DNA of 16,859 nucleotides from RGIG5050 sp045636065. GTDB lineage: Bacteria > Verrucomicrobiota > Kiritimatiellia > RFP12 > UBA1067. The stretch is from NCBI GenBank assembly GCA_045636065.1, contig JAZTWW010000058.1:1-16859 (forward strand), read 5' to 3'. Shown piece after piece: positions 1-7,000 of this stretch. A model generated the notes under the pieces. The model had not been told where the DNA came from. It did no database searches and worked only from the letters and a program-made list of their open reading frames with translations. Position numbers and translations under genes: made by a program. Within the stretch, counting starts at the first letter, position 1; each line of letters opens with the position of its first letter.

Positions 1-90
1 GCCGTAGAGTATCGCACCAAGGCACATCGCGCCCATCACCGCGATCCTCATACGGCCCGAAGCGGCAAGCTTCTCGATCTCTCGCTTCAT
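1..90 (-). CDS. N-terminal fragment of a predicted membrane protein, cut by the window edge
   Basis: Thirty codons read from the ATG at 88-90 to the window edge with no stop. The peptide begins MKREIEKLAASGRMRIAVMG and continues into a hydrophobic stretch (AVMGAMCLGAILYG), so it looks like a short basic cytoplasmic leader followed by a transmembrane segment or signal anchor. An in-frame TAA sits 12 nt upstream, so this is the first possible ATG. There is no Shine-Dalgarno sequence, but a promoter-like pair (TTGAGA-N17-TAAAAT at 100-128) ends only about 10 nt before the ATG. The mRNA would therefore be nearly leaderless. The family cannot be told from 30 residues. I am moderately sure it is a real gene because coding frame, first ATG and promoter agree. 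Confidence 0.5.
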   Translation of the reverse strand, partial: MKREIEKLAASGRMRIAVMGAMCLGAILYG

Positions 91-99
91 TCTGCCGCC

Positions 100-128
100 A
101 TTTTACCAAAATCCAGGTGGATTCTCAA
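100..128 (-). promoter_or_regulatory. sigma70-like promoter for the left-edge gene
   Basis: On the minus strand TTGAGA (123-128) is followed after exactly 17 nt by TAAAAT (100-105). The expected transcription start near 93 lies within a few bases of the ATG at 90, predicting a leaderless or nearly leaderless transcript. Confidence 0.45.
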
Positions 129-193
129 GTGGAAAGTGAAGTGAATTGGTAGGTGGCATTGTAGTGGATGGGGGATGTGTTGGAGAAAGCGAT

Positions 194-377
194 TTTTGGG
201 GAAGGGATAAAAGCGATAAAAGCGATGGAAGCGATAAATCCAATGAATGGACTTGGATGGGCAATAGCGATAATAGCGATATATCTGATGAATGGACTTT
301 GGATGGGGAAGTGGGATGAGAGCGATAGATCTGGTGATAGGGCTTGGATGGGCAAGAGCGATGAAAGAGATAAATAG
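194..377. repeat. Intergenic dispersed repeat, copy 1 (GCGATAAAA-type units)
   Basis: Three imperfect units of about 45-60 bp follow one another. Each is made of 9-bp subunits (GCGATAAAA, GCGATGGAA, GCGATAAAT) followed by a segment of the form ATGAATGGACTTGGATGGGCA. Bases 194-264 are identical to 3737-3807, and the match continues with one mismatch to 281. Both copies lie between genes and in the same orientation. Translated in any frame it gives only low-complexity Ser-Asp-Lys or Ile-Tyr-Arg strings, so the open frames here are not treated as genes. The rest of 91-450 holds only the promoter at 100-128 and the hairpin at 411-443. Confidence 0.85.
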
Positions 378-410
378 GGGAATGGGATTCGCCGCAGGTG
401 CAAAATGGAT

Positions 411-443
411 TGGGGACACTCCCCGATAAGGGAGATGTCCCCA
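411..443 (-). terminator. Hairpin after the lipoprotein gene; weak terminator or GGGGAC-type repeat
   Basis: TGGGGACA-CTCCC pairs with GGGAG-(A)-TGTCCCCA across a 6-nt loop, giving a 13-bp stem with one bulge. It starts 8 nt past the stop codon at 451. On the minus strand the sequence after it is ATCCATTTTG, which is a poor U-tract, so intrinsic termination would be weak. The outer arms TGGGGAC/GTCCCCA match the palindrome at 16148-16162, so this may be another copy of that dispersed element recruited as a 3' end structure. Confidence 0.5.
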
Positions 444-450
444 GCAGATT

Positions 451-1908
451 TCAGTCTTTGAAGACTCTTGAAATTTCGTTCATGTCCTTGTCCACCAGAT
501 CGCAGGCAGCAGAGAGGATCGCCTGCATTTCAGCGCGGACAACACGTATTTCCTCAAACCGCTTCGCCTGAAGGCGATCGATTTCAGCGGAGCGTTCGGC
601 GTCAAGCAAAGCTTTAAGCTCTGCTTTGGCCCTGGAGTTCTCTCCTGCGACTTCCGAACGGTGGTCTTCCACTTCTTTGAGGGCGCTTTCGGCTCGCTCA
701 AGTTCACCGCTGGCGCTTTCGGCCTGCGCGAGAAGGCTGGCAAGCACCCGTTCCGCCTCGGCGATCCTTCCCGGGGCAGCTTGGGCCCGTCTCTGTGCAT
801 TCATGAGCTTGCGCTTGTTCGGGCGCGGTTGCTGAGACAGATTCGCAAGCTCCTTGTTCGCCTCATCAAGATCCCTTCTGGCGCGCTCGAGTTCCGCCGT
901 TGCATGTTCAATCTTCAGCTTTGCGCTCCCCGCACGAACCCACTTACCAGTATTCCTGTCCCTGACCGTGCGACGTTTATCACCGTTAAGGATGACATCC
1001 CAGTGGTCTACACGATCCTTTGCGGCGGCCACAGCCTCATCCTCGACTTTAATTTTCGAATCGCAGACTTCGCATAGAGCCGCCCATCTTGCGTCAATGT
1101 CCTTCTCAGTCGGAGCCATGGCATCCTTGATCCATTTCTCGTTATCAAGGACTGCAAGTCTGGCGCATACGGCTTCAAGCTCCTTTATCTTCTCTCCGAT
1201 TGCGGCGACATTCCCCACGAATGCGTCATACAATGCCTTGCCTTCAGGAGTGTTGAAGTTTTCCCCTCCGCGCTCTGCAAGCAACCTGGATGAGACGATG
1301 CCTTTCCAGACAATGTTAGGAGAGCACCGCCCGTGGTCTCCGCCTACATTGAAGAACTCGATCTTGGGCAGACGGCGGTCAGAATCTTCCACCACAACGT
1401 AATTGCCGTCCGGGTCCTTTTCGCGGAACACTCTCATTATTATGAAGTCTTCAAGACGCGCGGACAGATTCACCTCTTTGCCGCAGAATAGCGGCTGAAG
1501 CCGGCCGCTTTCAACGGCATCATACCAATCGGCGAGCTTTTTGCCGTCGGCACCCATATCGTCCAGATAAGGTGCCAGTCGGTCCCTCCATTTCGGATCG
1601 ATGGACAGATGCACACCAGTTTCATTTGGCGAAAGCGTACGCATTTCGAAATATCTTACCCCGTCGTCGGTCTTTATCGTAAGTGTGGCATCTACGAACT
1701 CGCCTGTAAATGTGTCACGTTTGACCGTGCAATCCTTGAATTCAAACCCCTTGAATCCAAAGCGCTCCATCCCCTTGGGCCGGAAGCATTTCTCAAGTGC
1801 TTCAGCACCAGGGCCACGCATAAATTCCTCGGGATTTGACCAGTCTTTTGCACATCCCGTCAGCGCCACGAAAAACGCAGCGGCAGCGATGAATTTGTGG
1901 ATTCCCAT
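451..1908 (-). CDS. Coiled-coil outer-envelope lipoprotein, 485 aa, unknown family
   Basis: Seen: a lipoprotein signal peptide (residues 1-18) ending in lipobox LTGC with Cys19 as the lipidated residue. The +2 residue is Ala, which by the E. coli rule would favour outer-membrane sorting. Residues 40-200 form a mixed region with Cys41, 60, 142 and 195. Residues about 230-300 are helical with Cys248, 279 and 282. Residues about 328-465 are rich in Ala, Glu, Arg and Leu in heptad-like order (for example HATAELERARRDLDEANKEL), a long coiled coil broken near QQPRPNKRK (359-367). The start is supported by AAGGAGA seven bases upstream. It has its own candidate promoter (2028-2056), about 110 nt of leader, and a hairpin after the stop. 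I do not recognise the family. A structural or spacer role in the periplasm is inference from the coiled coil and lipid anchor. Confidence 0.85.
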   Translation of the reverse strand: MGIHKFIAAAAFFVALTGCAKDWSNPEEFMRGPGAEALEKCFRPKGMERFGFKGFEFKDCTVKRDTFTGEFVDATLTIKTDDGVRYFEMRTLSPNETGVHLSIDPKWRDRLAPYLDDMGADGKKLADWYDAVESGRLQPLFCGKEVNLSARLEDFIIMRVFREKDPDGNYVVVEDSDRRLPKIEFFNVGGDHGRCSPNIVWKGIVSSRLLAERGGENFNTPEGKALYDAFVGNVAAIGEKIKELEAVCARLAVLDNEKWIKDAMAPTEKDIDARWAALCEVCDSKIKVEDEAVAAAKDRVDHWDVILNGDKRRTVRDRNTGKWVRAGSAKLKIEHATAELERARRDLDEANKELANLSQQPRPNKRKLMNAQRRAQAAPGRIAEAERVLASLLAQAESASGELERAESALKEVEDHRSEVAGENSRAKAELKALLDAERSAEIDRLQAKRFEEIRVVRAEMQAILSAACDLVDKDMNEISRVFKD

Positions 1909-1962
1909 TTTCTGTCTCCTTTTTTGCTCCCCAAGCGATTGCCGGGAAAGCGTGAAATGACA

Positions 1963-1978
1963 TTGCCGTTAACGGTAA
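1963..1978. promoter_or_regulatory. Palindrome in the lipoprotein leader, possible operator
   Basis: TTGCCGTTAACGGTAA contains the perfect 10-bp palindrome CCGTTAACGG with matching TT/AA outer bases. It lies about 55 nt upstream of the lipoprotein ATG and downstream of the proposed promoter. A second short inverted repeat, GTCAGAGTGAC on the minus strand, lies at about 1995-2006. Operator function is inference. Confidence 0.3.
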
Positions 1979-2027
1979 AAGGATGATTTAAAGAGTCACT
2001 CTGACAGGCGACTGCAGAATGTATGGA

Positions 2028-2056
2028 ATTGTACCATATAGCCAGCCCATTTGCAA
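2028..2056 (-). promoter_or_regulatory. sigma70-like promoter for the lipoprotein gene
   Basis: Minus-strand TTGCAA (2051-2056), 17-nt spacer, TACAAT (2028-2033), giving a start near 2021 and a leader of about 110 nt. Spacing and -10 box match the other promoters in the window. Confidence 0.45.
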
Positions 2057-2129
2057 GCCCGGAATGCCAGCATCCCTTCTGCCCCGTTTATCCATTCGAT
2101 CCCTTCCCCAAACAATCCCCACCACGCTA

Positions 2130-2366
2130 TCACGCCACCCCGACCGGAATATCCCACTCGAAAGCCGAAAACATGTCGAGTATCCGCGCCGGGAGACATC
2201 CTGGCGCACGCAGCGCCACCCGCCTCGCAAACTCCCTGCACCCGATCACCGCCGCCCTCGACATCCACTCTAGCCTCCCCTTTATCGCCTCAGCCGCCCT
2301 CCTCCGCACCCCTCCCGCGGAGCCTGGCACCATCTTCACGCCCATTCCATGGGAGTCTGGCACCAT
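2130..2366 (-). pseudogene. Decayed mobile-element-like segment, possible RAYT transposase remnant
   Basis: No intact gene is seen between 2057 and 2382. On the minus strand two copies of ATGGTGCCAG(A/G)CTCC (at 2352-2366 and 2319-2333, 33 bp apart, 14 of 15 bases equal) are followed by a frame containing AAEAIKGRLEWMSRAAVIGCREFARRVA that stops at 2130. The string AAVIGCREFARRV is similar to the (D/E)G-V-(V/I/F)-GS-x-EFV motif near the C-terminus of REP-associated Y1 transposases, and to GVVFGSIEFV in the fragment at 16628-16859. There is no catalytic HUH motif or tyrosine region, so at most this is a relic. The G+C-rich frame could also give a chance match. Confidence 0.35.
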
Positions 2367-2382
2367 AAATTTTCTAACGGTT

Positions 2383-2823
2383 TCAAGAGTCATCTGCCGA
2401 CATGTTGCCCTTGTCTCGTACAGCAGGGTTTGTTTGTCTGCCGGCAGGTAGAATAAAATCATGACATTCTTTCATTCTGCAATTCACGCACAGCGGCAAA
2501 TATCCCATAAGAATCTTGCTGATATTCCAGGACCAGATGGTAATTGTTTTGTTGCATTCACAGCATCTAGCACTTACCATAGCCCTCGTAATATAATAAA
2601 GAGGGAAACAAGCATAAACAAATAGCATTATATCCAAAATTCTTACACAAACGCTATTGTTACATTTCAACACAAACAAGAGCAAATGCAATATTGGGAA
2701 AATTAGACAGCCAGAGCCAATCAGCAATCCAATTCTAAGCGAACCTATACAATCATCCATAGCATGCGGAAAATGTATAGATGATCTCTCTTTCACTGCA
2801 ATACGAGGCTTTAATATTGACAT
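2383..2823 (-). CDS. Small membrane protein with paired cysteine motifs, 146 aa, unknown
   Basis: The start at 2823 (MSILKPRIAV) is chosen over an in-frame TTG at 2847 because AAGGAA lies seven bases upstream of the ATG. Seen: two hydrophobic segments at about residues 28-52 (IGLLIGSGCLIFPILHLLLF) and 57-79 (ILDIMLFVYACFPLYYITRA). A cytoplasmic or periplasmic tail follows with CCEC and, 20-odd residues later, CVNC, a CxxC...CxxC arrangement that could bind zinc or iron, as in a zinc ribbon. The segment is visibly more A+T-rich than the large genes to its right, as is its neighbour at 2983-3522. No promoter is obvious directly upstream, so it may be read from the promoter at 3609-3637. Its last codons abut the decayed element, so the C-terminus may have been altered. 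The family is not recognised. Confidence 0.65.
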   Translation of the reverse strand: MSILKPRIAVKERSSIHFPHAMDDCIGSLRIGLLIGSGCLIFPILHLLLFVLKCNNSVCVRILDIMLFVYACFPLYYITRAMVSARCCECNKTITIWSWNISKILMGYLPLCVNCRMKECHDFILPAGRQTNPAVRDKGNMSADDS

Positions 2824-2843
2824 GGCATGGTTCCTTTCATCAA

Positions 2844-2996
2844 TCAAACACAGAAGATGGGCGCCGAAAATTTCTTTAGTCTAACGAGACCTTTAAGAGC
2901 CACTCTGTCCAGTAGAATCACCCCTCTCAACGAAATGGCTTCAAGCTCCTTGCATTTCTCAAGCCCAGCTCCCCGTCTTTGCTTAAGAGATTTTGA
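2844..2996 (-). pseudogene. Leucine-rich-repeat gene fragment without a start
   Basis: A 50-codon minus-strand frame ends at TGA 2844-2846. It includes LEKCKELEAISLRGVILLDR and then VALKGLVRLKKFSAPIF, a convincing LxxLxxLxL-type leucine-rich-repeat pattern with the 'C-K-x-L-E-x-I-x-L' phrase common in BspA-like repeats. There is no ATG in frame, and the frame is closed by stops just upstream, inside the 3' end of the neighbouring gene. I read it as the tail of an older LRR gene cut off by insertion or deletion. This also accounts for much of the 159-bp gap between the two small genes. Confidence 0.4.
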
Positions 2997-3522
2997 TTAT
3001 CAGAACCGGCCAACTGGATATCAATTGCTCAGGATTCCAATCTTCTGGAGGCGATATCTCCATGTTTTCTATTCCACATTTACAAGAATTATCGTGATTG
3101 CCATTCAATGCACACCCGACAATGTAATCCCGAATACTCTTCAACCTGAGCAAATAATCATGTGCATCTCTAAAAATCTCAGGGTAACCTTTTTCCAGAC
3201 TTGGCAGAGACTTCTCCGCATCTGCAATCATAGCATCCAAACACCCTTTAGAATATGCACGTAAAACACCTTCCCAACAAACAATGCTCAAAACCTCGAT
3301 GTAACGTTTGCACATAGGATTGCTGCTCTCTGACTCCCTCAAATATTTTACGCATTGACCTGTCATTGAGAAGTCCCATCTATACCGTTCAACGCTATCC
3401 TGTATATTCCAATTATAAATGCTTCTGTTTCTGCAATGCAAATTGCAGCAATAAATCGTAATGGCAATAGAATATGCGCACAGACCCGCCACCTTCCACC
3501 ATCTTTTCACGAACCTTGCCAT
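2983..3522 (-). CDS. Signal-anchored small protein, 179 aa, unknown
   Basis: The ATG at 3520-3522 (MARFVKRWWKVAGLCAYSIA) is preferred over an upstream in-frame start because GGAAGGGG lies six bases before it. Seen: a short basic N-terminus, one hydrophobic segment at residues about 10-27 (KVAGLCAYSIAITIYCC), then a mostly helical soluble domain with scattered cysteines (including SCKCG near the C-terminus). This is most likely a single-pass or signal-anchored envelope protein. A strong promoter candidate (TTGACT-N17-TAAGAT) lies about 90 nt upstream. The gene is more A+T-rich than the large operon and sits between repeats, which suggests acquisition or weak selection. The product family is not recognised. 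A role as partner of the large secreted protein encoded upstream is only a positional guess. Confidence 0.65.
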   Translation of the reverse strand: MARFVKRWWKVAGLCAYSIAITIYCCNLHCRNRSIYNWNIQDSVERYRWDFSMTGQCVKYLRESESSNPMCKRYIEVLSIVCWEGVLRAYSKGCLDAMIADAEKSLPSLEKGYPEIFRDAHDYLLRLKSIRDYIVGCALNGNHDNSCKCGIENMEISPPEDWNPEQLISSWPVLIIKIS

Positions 3523-3608
3523 ATCACACCCCTTCCGCATCAAACCGCTGTCGCATGGGCCGTCGGAATCCCGTCCAACCGCCGCTCCCATGCCCGAAAG
3601 ACTCGGAA

Positions 3609-3637
3609 ATCTTACCAGATTTGCCCTGCCAAGTCAA
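3609..3637 (-). promoter_or_regulatory. sigma70-like promoter for the two small genes
   Basis: Minus-strand TTGACT (3632-3637), 17-nt spacer, TAAGAT (3609-3614). Expected start near 3602, about 80 nt before the ATG at 3522. Confidence 0.55.
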
Positions 3638-3736
3638 GAGGTGCGCAAATATTTGGGGATTCCTAGTGGAGGATGGCGCCATGAATTTAGGGGATTTGGG
3701 GATTTGAGGATTAGTGGATTAGGAGTGGCAAGCCGA

Positions 3737-3900
3737 TTTTGGGGAAGGGATAAAAGCGATAAAAGCGATGGAAGCGATAAATCCAATGAATGGACTTGGA
3801 TGGGCAAGAGCGATAATAGCGATAGATCCGATGATAGGGCATTGGATGGGCAAGGGGGATAAGAGGGATGGATCTGGTGAATGGACTGTGAATGTGCAGA
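3737..3900. repeat. Intergenic dispersed repeat, copy 2 (GCGATAAAA-type units)
   Basis: Same structure and orientation as the copy at 194-377: 71 bp identical (3737-3807), then related but diverged units ending in GGATGGGCAA. Copies 1 and 2 bracket the small-gene and lipoprotein block as direct repeats 3543 bp apart. The remainder of 3592-4042 holds the promoter at 3609-3637 and the inverted repeat at 3952-4030. Its open frames are low-complexity and are not called. Confidence 0.85.
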
Positions 3901-3951
3901 AGGATCAAAACGGCGGGCGGCGAAAGCACGGAGTGCTGCCTGCGCCGCGGA

Positions 3952-4030
3952 CCATCCCGCGAAGGCTGCGGCAAAACTACCGTCAATGAATGGCGAATGA
4001 TCGCGAAAAGCAGCCTTCAAGCGGGGATGG
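3952..4030. repeat. Imperfect inverted repeat just past the stop of the 2053-aa gene
   Basis: CCATCCCGCGAAGGCTGC (3952-3969) pairs with GCAGCCTTCAAGCGGGGATGG (4010-4030). The pairing includes a perfect 9-bp core (GAAGGCTGC/GCAGCCTTC) and an outer CCATCCC-GC arm with small bulges. The intervening loop is 40 nt. It begins 12 nt after the stop codon on the minus strand and could form the 3' end of the large operon mRNA. There is no U-tract, so it is not a standard intrinsic terminator. Confidence 0.45.
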
Positions 4031-4042
4031 GATGCGGCGCGG

Positions 4043-7000
4043 TCAGAGCACGAGGGACTGGAAGAAGTGGCCAAAGTCGTTGATGATGTCGGGGACGTCC
4101 TTTTCCGTGCCCAGCACGCTCTGGAAGCGCTGGCGCCACTGCTCTGGCGGAATTTCGCCCTTGCCGATCCCGTTGAAGACCTCGTAGATTTCGACAAAAT
4201 CCTTCCGCGCCTTCTGGAGGCGGGTGATCTCCCTCTCGCCGCCCTTGGGAAGCGCCCCTTTGGCCTTCAGGGACTGAAGGTACTCAAGCCGCGCATCGAT
4301 CGCCGGAATAAGCTTGCCGCCCATGTCCTTCGCCGTACCGCGCGAAGCCTCAAAGTACCCAAGTATGCGCCCGAACGGGTTGCCGTTCTCGCCGATCTTG
4401 CCGTGTATCATCTCGTTCGCCTTGAAGGCCGTGACGTCCCAGATCTGCTGCGCGTCGGAGATCGTCGAGGATCTCAGGAGCCTTTCGAGATCGGCCCCCG
4501 TCTCCACCTTGAGGATCTCAGGATTCGCGTACGCCTCGGCGTATTTGGACGTTGTATGGAGAATCCACGCCTTCTCTGCGTCGCCGCCGTGCGTGTTCTT
4601 CGCATAGGCTATGTTGTAGGCCTTCTGCGAGCACTCCTGCCAGACATGGAGAGGAACGCGCTTGCCGTTCTGGACGATTGGCTCCAGCATCCCCTTGAAC
4701 GGACCGTCCTTGATCCTGAGCGCCTCCTCGTTTAGGCCGTAGTCGGTATCCATGCCGAGCGAATTGCCGGACCTCTTGTTGCGTATCTCGATGATCTCGT
4801 AGTAGTCAGGCTCGGGTTTTTGCGTCTCCGCAGATTCTCCACCCTTCTCCCCTGACGCCTTTCCCTTCGTTTTCCCGGTTGTCTGTCCCGTCGCCGTTTT
4901 CCCGGTTGTCTGTCCATCCGTCTTTCCGGTCGTCTGGCCTGATGCCTGCCCGGCAGGCTGCTGGGTGATTTTCTGTGGCCTCTTGAAGCCCATCTTCTCC
5001 ATTTCAATGTAGTAGTCCTTGAGCGTGGCCTGCTTGATGGCGTTAAGCTCCTCTATGACGCGCGTGGTGGTCTGGTCCGTCCTGCCCTTTAGCATCGCCT
5101 TGGCAAGCGGGTTTTCGTTGATCGCTGCGACCGCCCTCACGACATCCTCATGCGCCGCCTTCAGCTTCACGTCGTAGTCGGCGACGACCTTGGCATGGGC
5201 CGCGTCCATGTTTGCATAGGCTACCGGCTTCGAGGCGGCAAGCTGGTCGTAGTATTCGGCCTTCGCCTTGAATTCGTCTATGCTGACTTTCGCCTTCTGC
5301 TCGAGTTCGTGGTACTGACGGTACTCCTCGGTGGTGAAGTCCTCCTTGGTGATGGATTCCGTGCGCTTGCCCTTGGATGAGCCACCCTTGGATGCGCCGC
5401 CCTTGCCGGCACCACCATTGCCGGCGATAAACCCCTTCGCATCGCCAACCGACACCTTCGGCCGCCTGAAGTACTGGGCCGTCTTGCCGATGTACTTCGC
5501 GAACGTGCCCTTGGGGATCTCCCTGAGGCTCTTCGCGCCCATGTTTATGTTCCCCTTGACGATCGGGATGCCGACATGGAAGAGAAGCGCCATGCCGCCC
5601 GCCATCGCGGCACCGGTCATGCCGCCCTCTTCGTATCCCTCCGCCACGCTCACCACGAAATCGAGCGGCGCGCAGGTGAACCTGACCGCGCTTTCGATGG
5701 CTCCCGGGACGCCCTTCTCGAAGTAGCCATCGGCAAGGAACTGCGTGAAAAGAAGAGCTTGCATGTTCGCCTCGGTAAGCCCCAGACCGGGGGTGCCCGC
5801 GCCCATCGCGCCTATCATGAGGATTATCGAGGAACCCGTCTTCGCGACCTGCCAGCGGTAGAGCTTCTCCTCCACGTCCGCCACCTCAAGCATCGACTCC
5901 GCCGCCTCACGCTCGAGGTTGCCCATGTGGATGTTGACGAGTGCTCCGGAGAACCTCTCCCACTCCTCGCGGTTGAAGGGATCGGCAGGCCCGAGCTTCT
6001 TGTAGATCTCGATCGCCTTCGCGCGCTGTTCCCTGTCCATGCGCGTCATCACGTAGCGGGCGCGCTTGCGCATGCCCTTCACCTCGCGCACCTCGTTAAC
6101 CTCGCGCTCTATGCTTTCAAGGAGCTGCTTTTGGCAGTAGTCGTCGAACGGCGTTCTCGAGGCATGGAACTCGCCCGTCTCGATGGCGCGGATCATGTCC
6201 TGCTCGTAGACGAGGTTGCTCTGCTCCGTGATGAGCGAGAACGACATCGTGCCGATCCTGTCGTTCTCCCGCAGGATTTCGTCCTGGGCCTTGGCGGCCT
6301 CCTCCGGCGTCTTGGCCGTGAGCATGCGCGAGTACGCTTCCTTTGCGCGGTTCTGCGAAGCGGTGATCTCGCGCCTCAGGAAATCGATCGTCCCGTTTAT
6401 GAAGCGGATGTTCTCCTGGTGGAACGCCAGGCTCTCGGCCTTGGATGCCTCTGGATTGGCGGGCGGCTCCTCCAAGCCGTCATCATCGCCTGCGTCGTCT
6501 CCCTCGTTCTTCGCGTAATCGGCGCGGGTCTTCTCGTCCAGGTTCTTGAGGGCCGCATCGCGCCAGACGGCATCGAGAGAGTTCGCGAGCTCGCGCATCT
6601 CCTCCTCGCCAAGGACGGCGCGGCGGAAGCGGAAGCGCATGCACACGGGGGAGGGGAGCTCGGCACCGCACACAATAGTATCTTTGGCCCCCCCCCATCG
6701 TGTCGAAGCATTCGGTATGCCAAAATCGACAGAAAGGTAGAAATCATTCGTCGGATTGAGGTAATTGCGGTTAATGTCCGCCTCGGCGATTGTGCGCCAG
6801 GGGCTTCCGACCGTGAACTTCTCGGAGAATCCTTCGGAGGCGTTTCTTGAGCCCCGCGATCCATAAACAGAATCGGTCAGTCTCTCGTGGAACATGGCGA
6901 ATCCGCGCCTGCCAAAGACCACCTTTGCGACGAAATTTGTATCGGTAAACTGCGGATCATGCTTTGTGCCTTCGGCATCGACCGTCACGTATATCGGCAT

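Noticed and set aside
194..377. CRISPR array
   Set aside because: The units differ in length, there are no unique spacers of constant size, and the 9-bp subunits are contiguous. No cas gene is present.
87..419. Minus-strand 110-codon frame and similar frames at 3634-4197 and 3461-3862
   Set aside because: They consist mostly of translated GCGATAAAA-type repeats (Tyr-Arg or Ser-Asp-Lys strings) or shadow the end of the giant gene, and have no ribosome-binding site.
2019..2451. Overlapping plus-strand frames of 84-142 codons
   Set aside because: Low-complexity Pro/Ser/Arg products opposite the decayed element. None has a good ribosome-binding site or a recognisable domain.
3924..3940. Small hairpin AGCAC-GGA-GTGCT as a terminator for the giant operon
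   Set aside because: The stem is only 5 bp with a 3-nt loop and the following minus-strand sequence has no U-tract. The larger inverted repeat at 3952-4030 is the better candidate.
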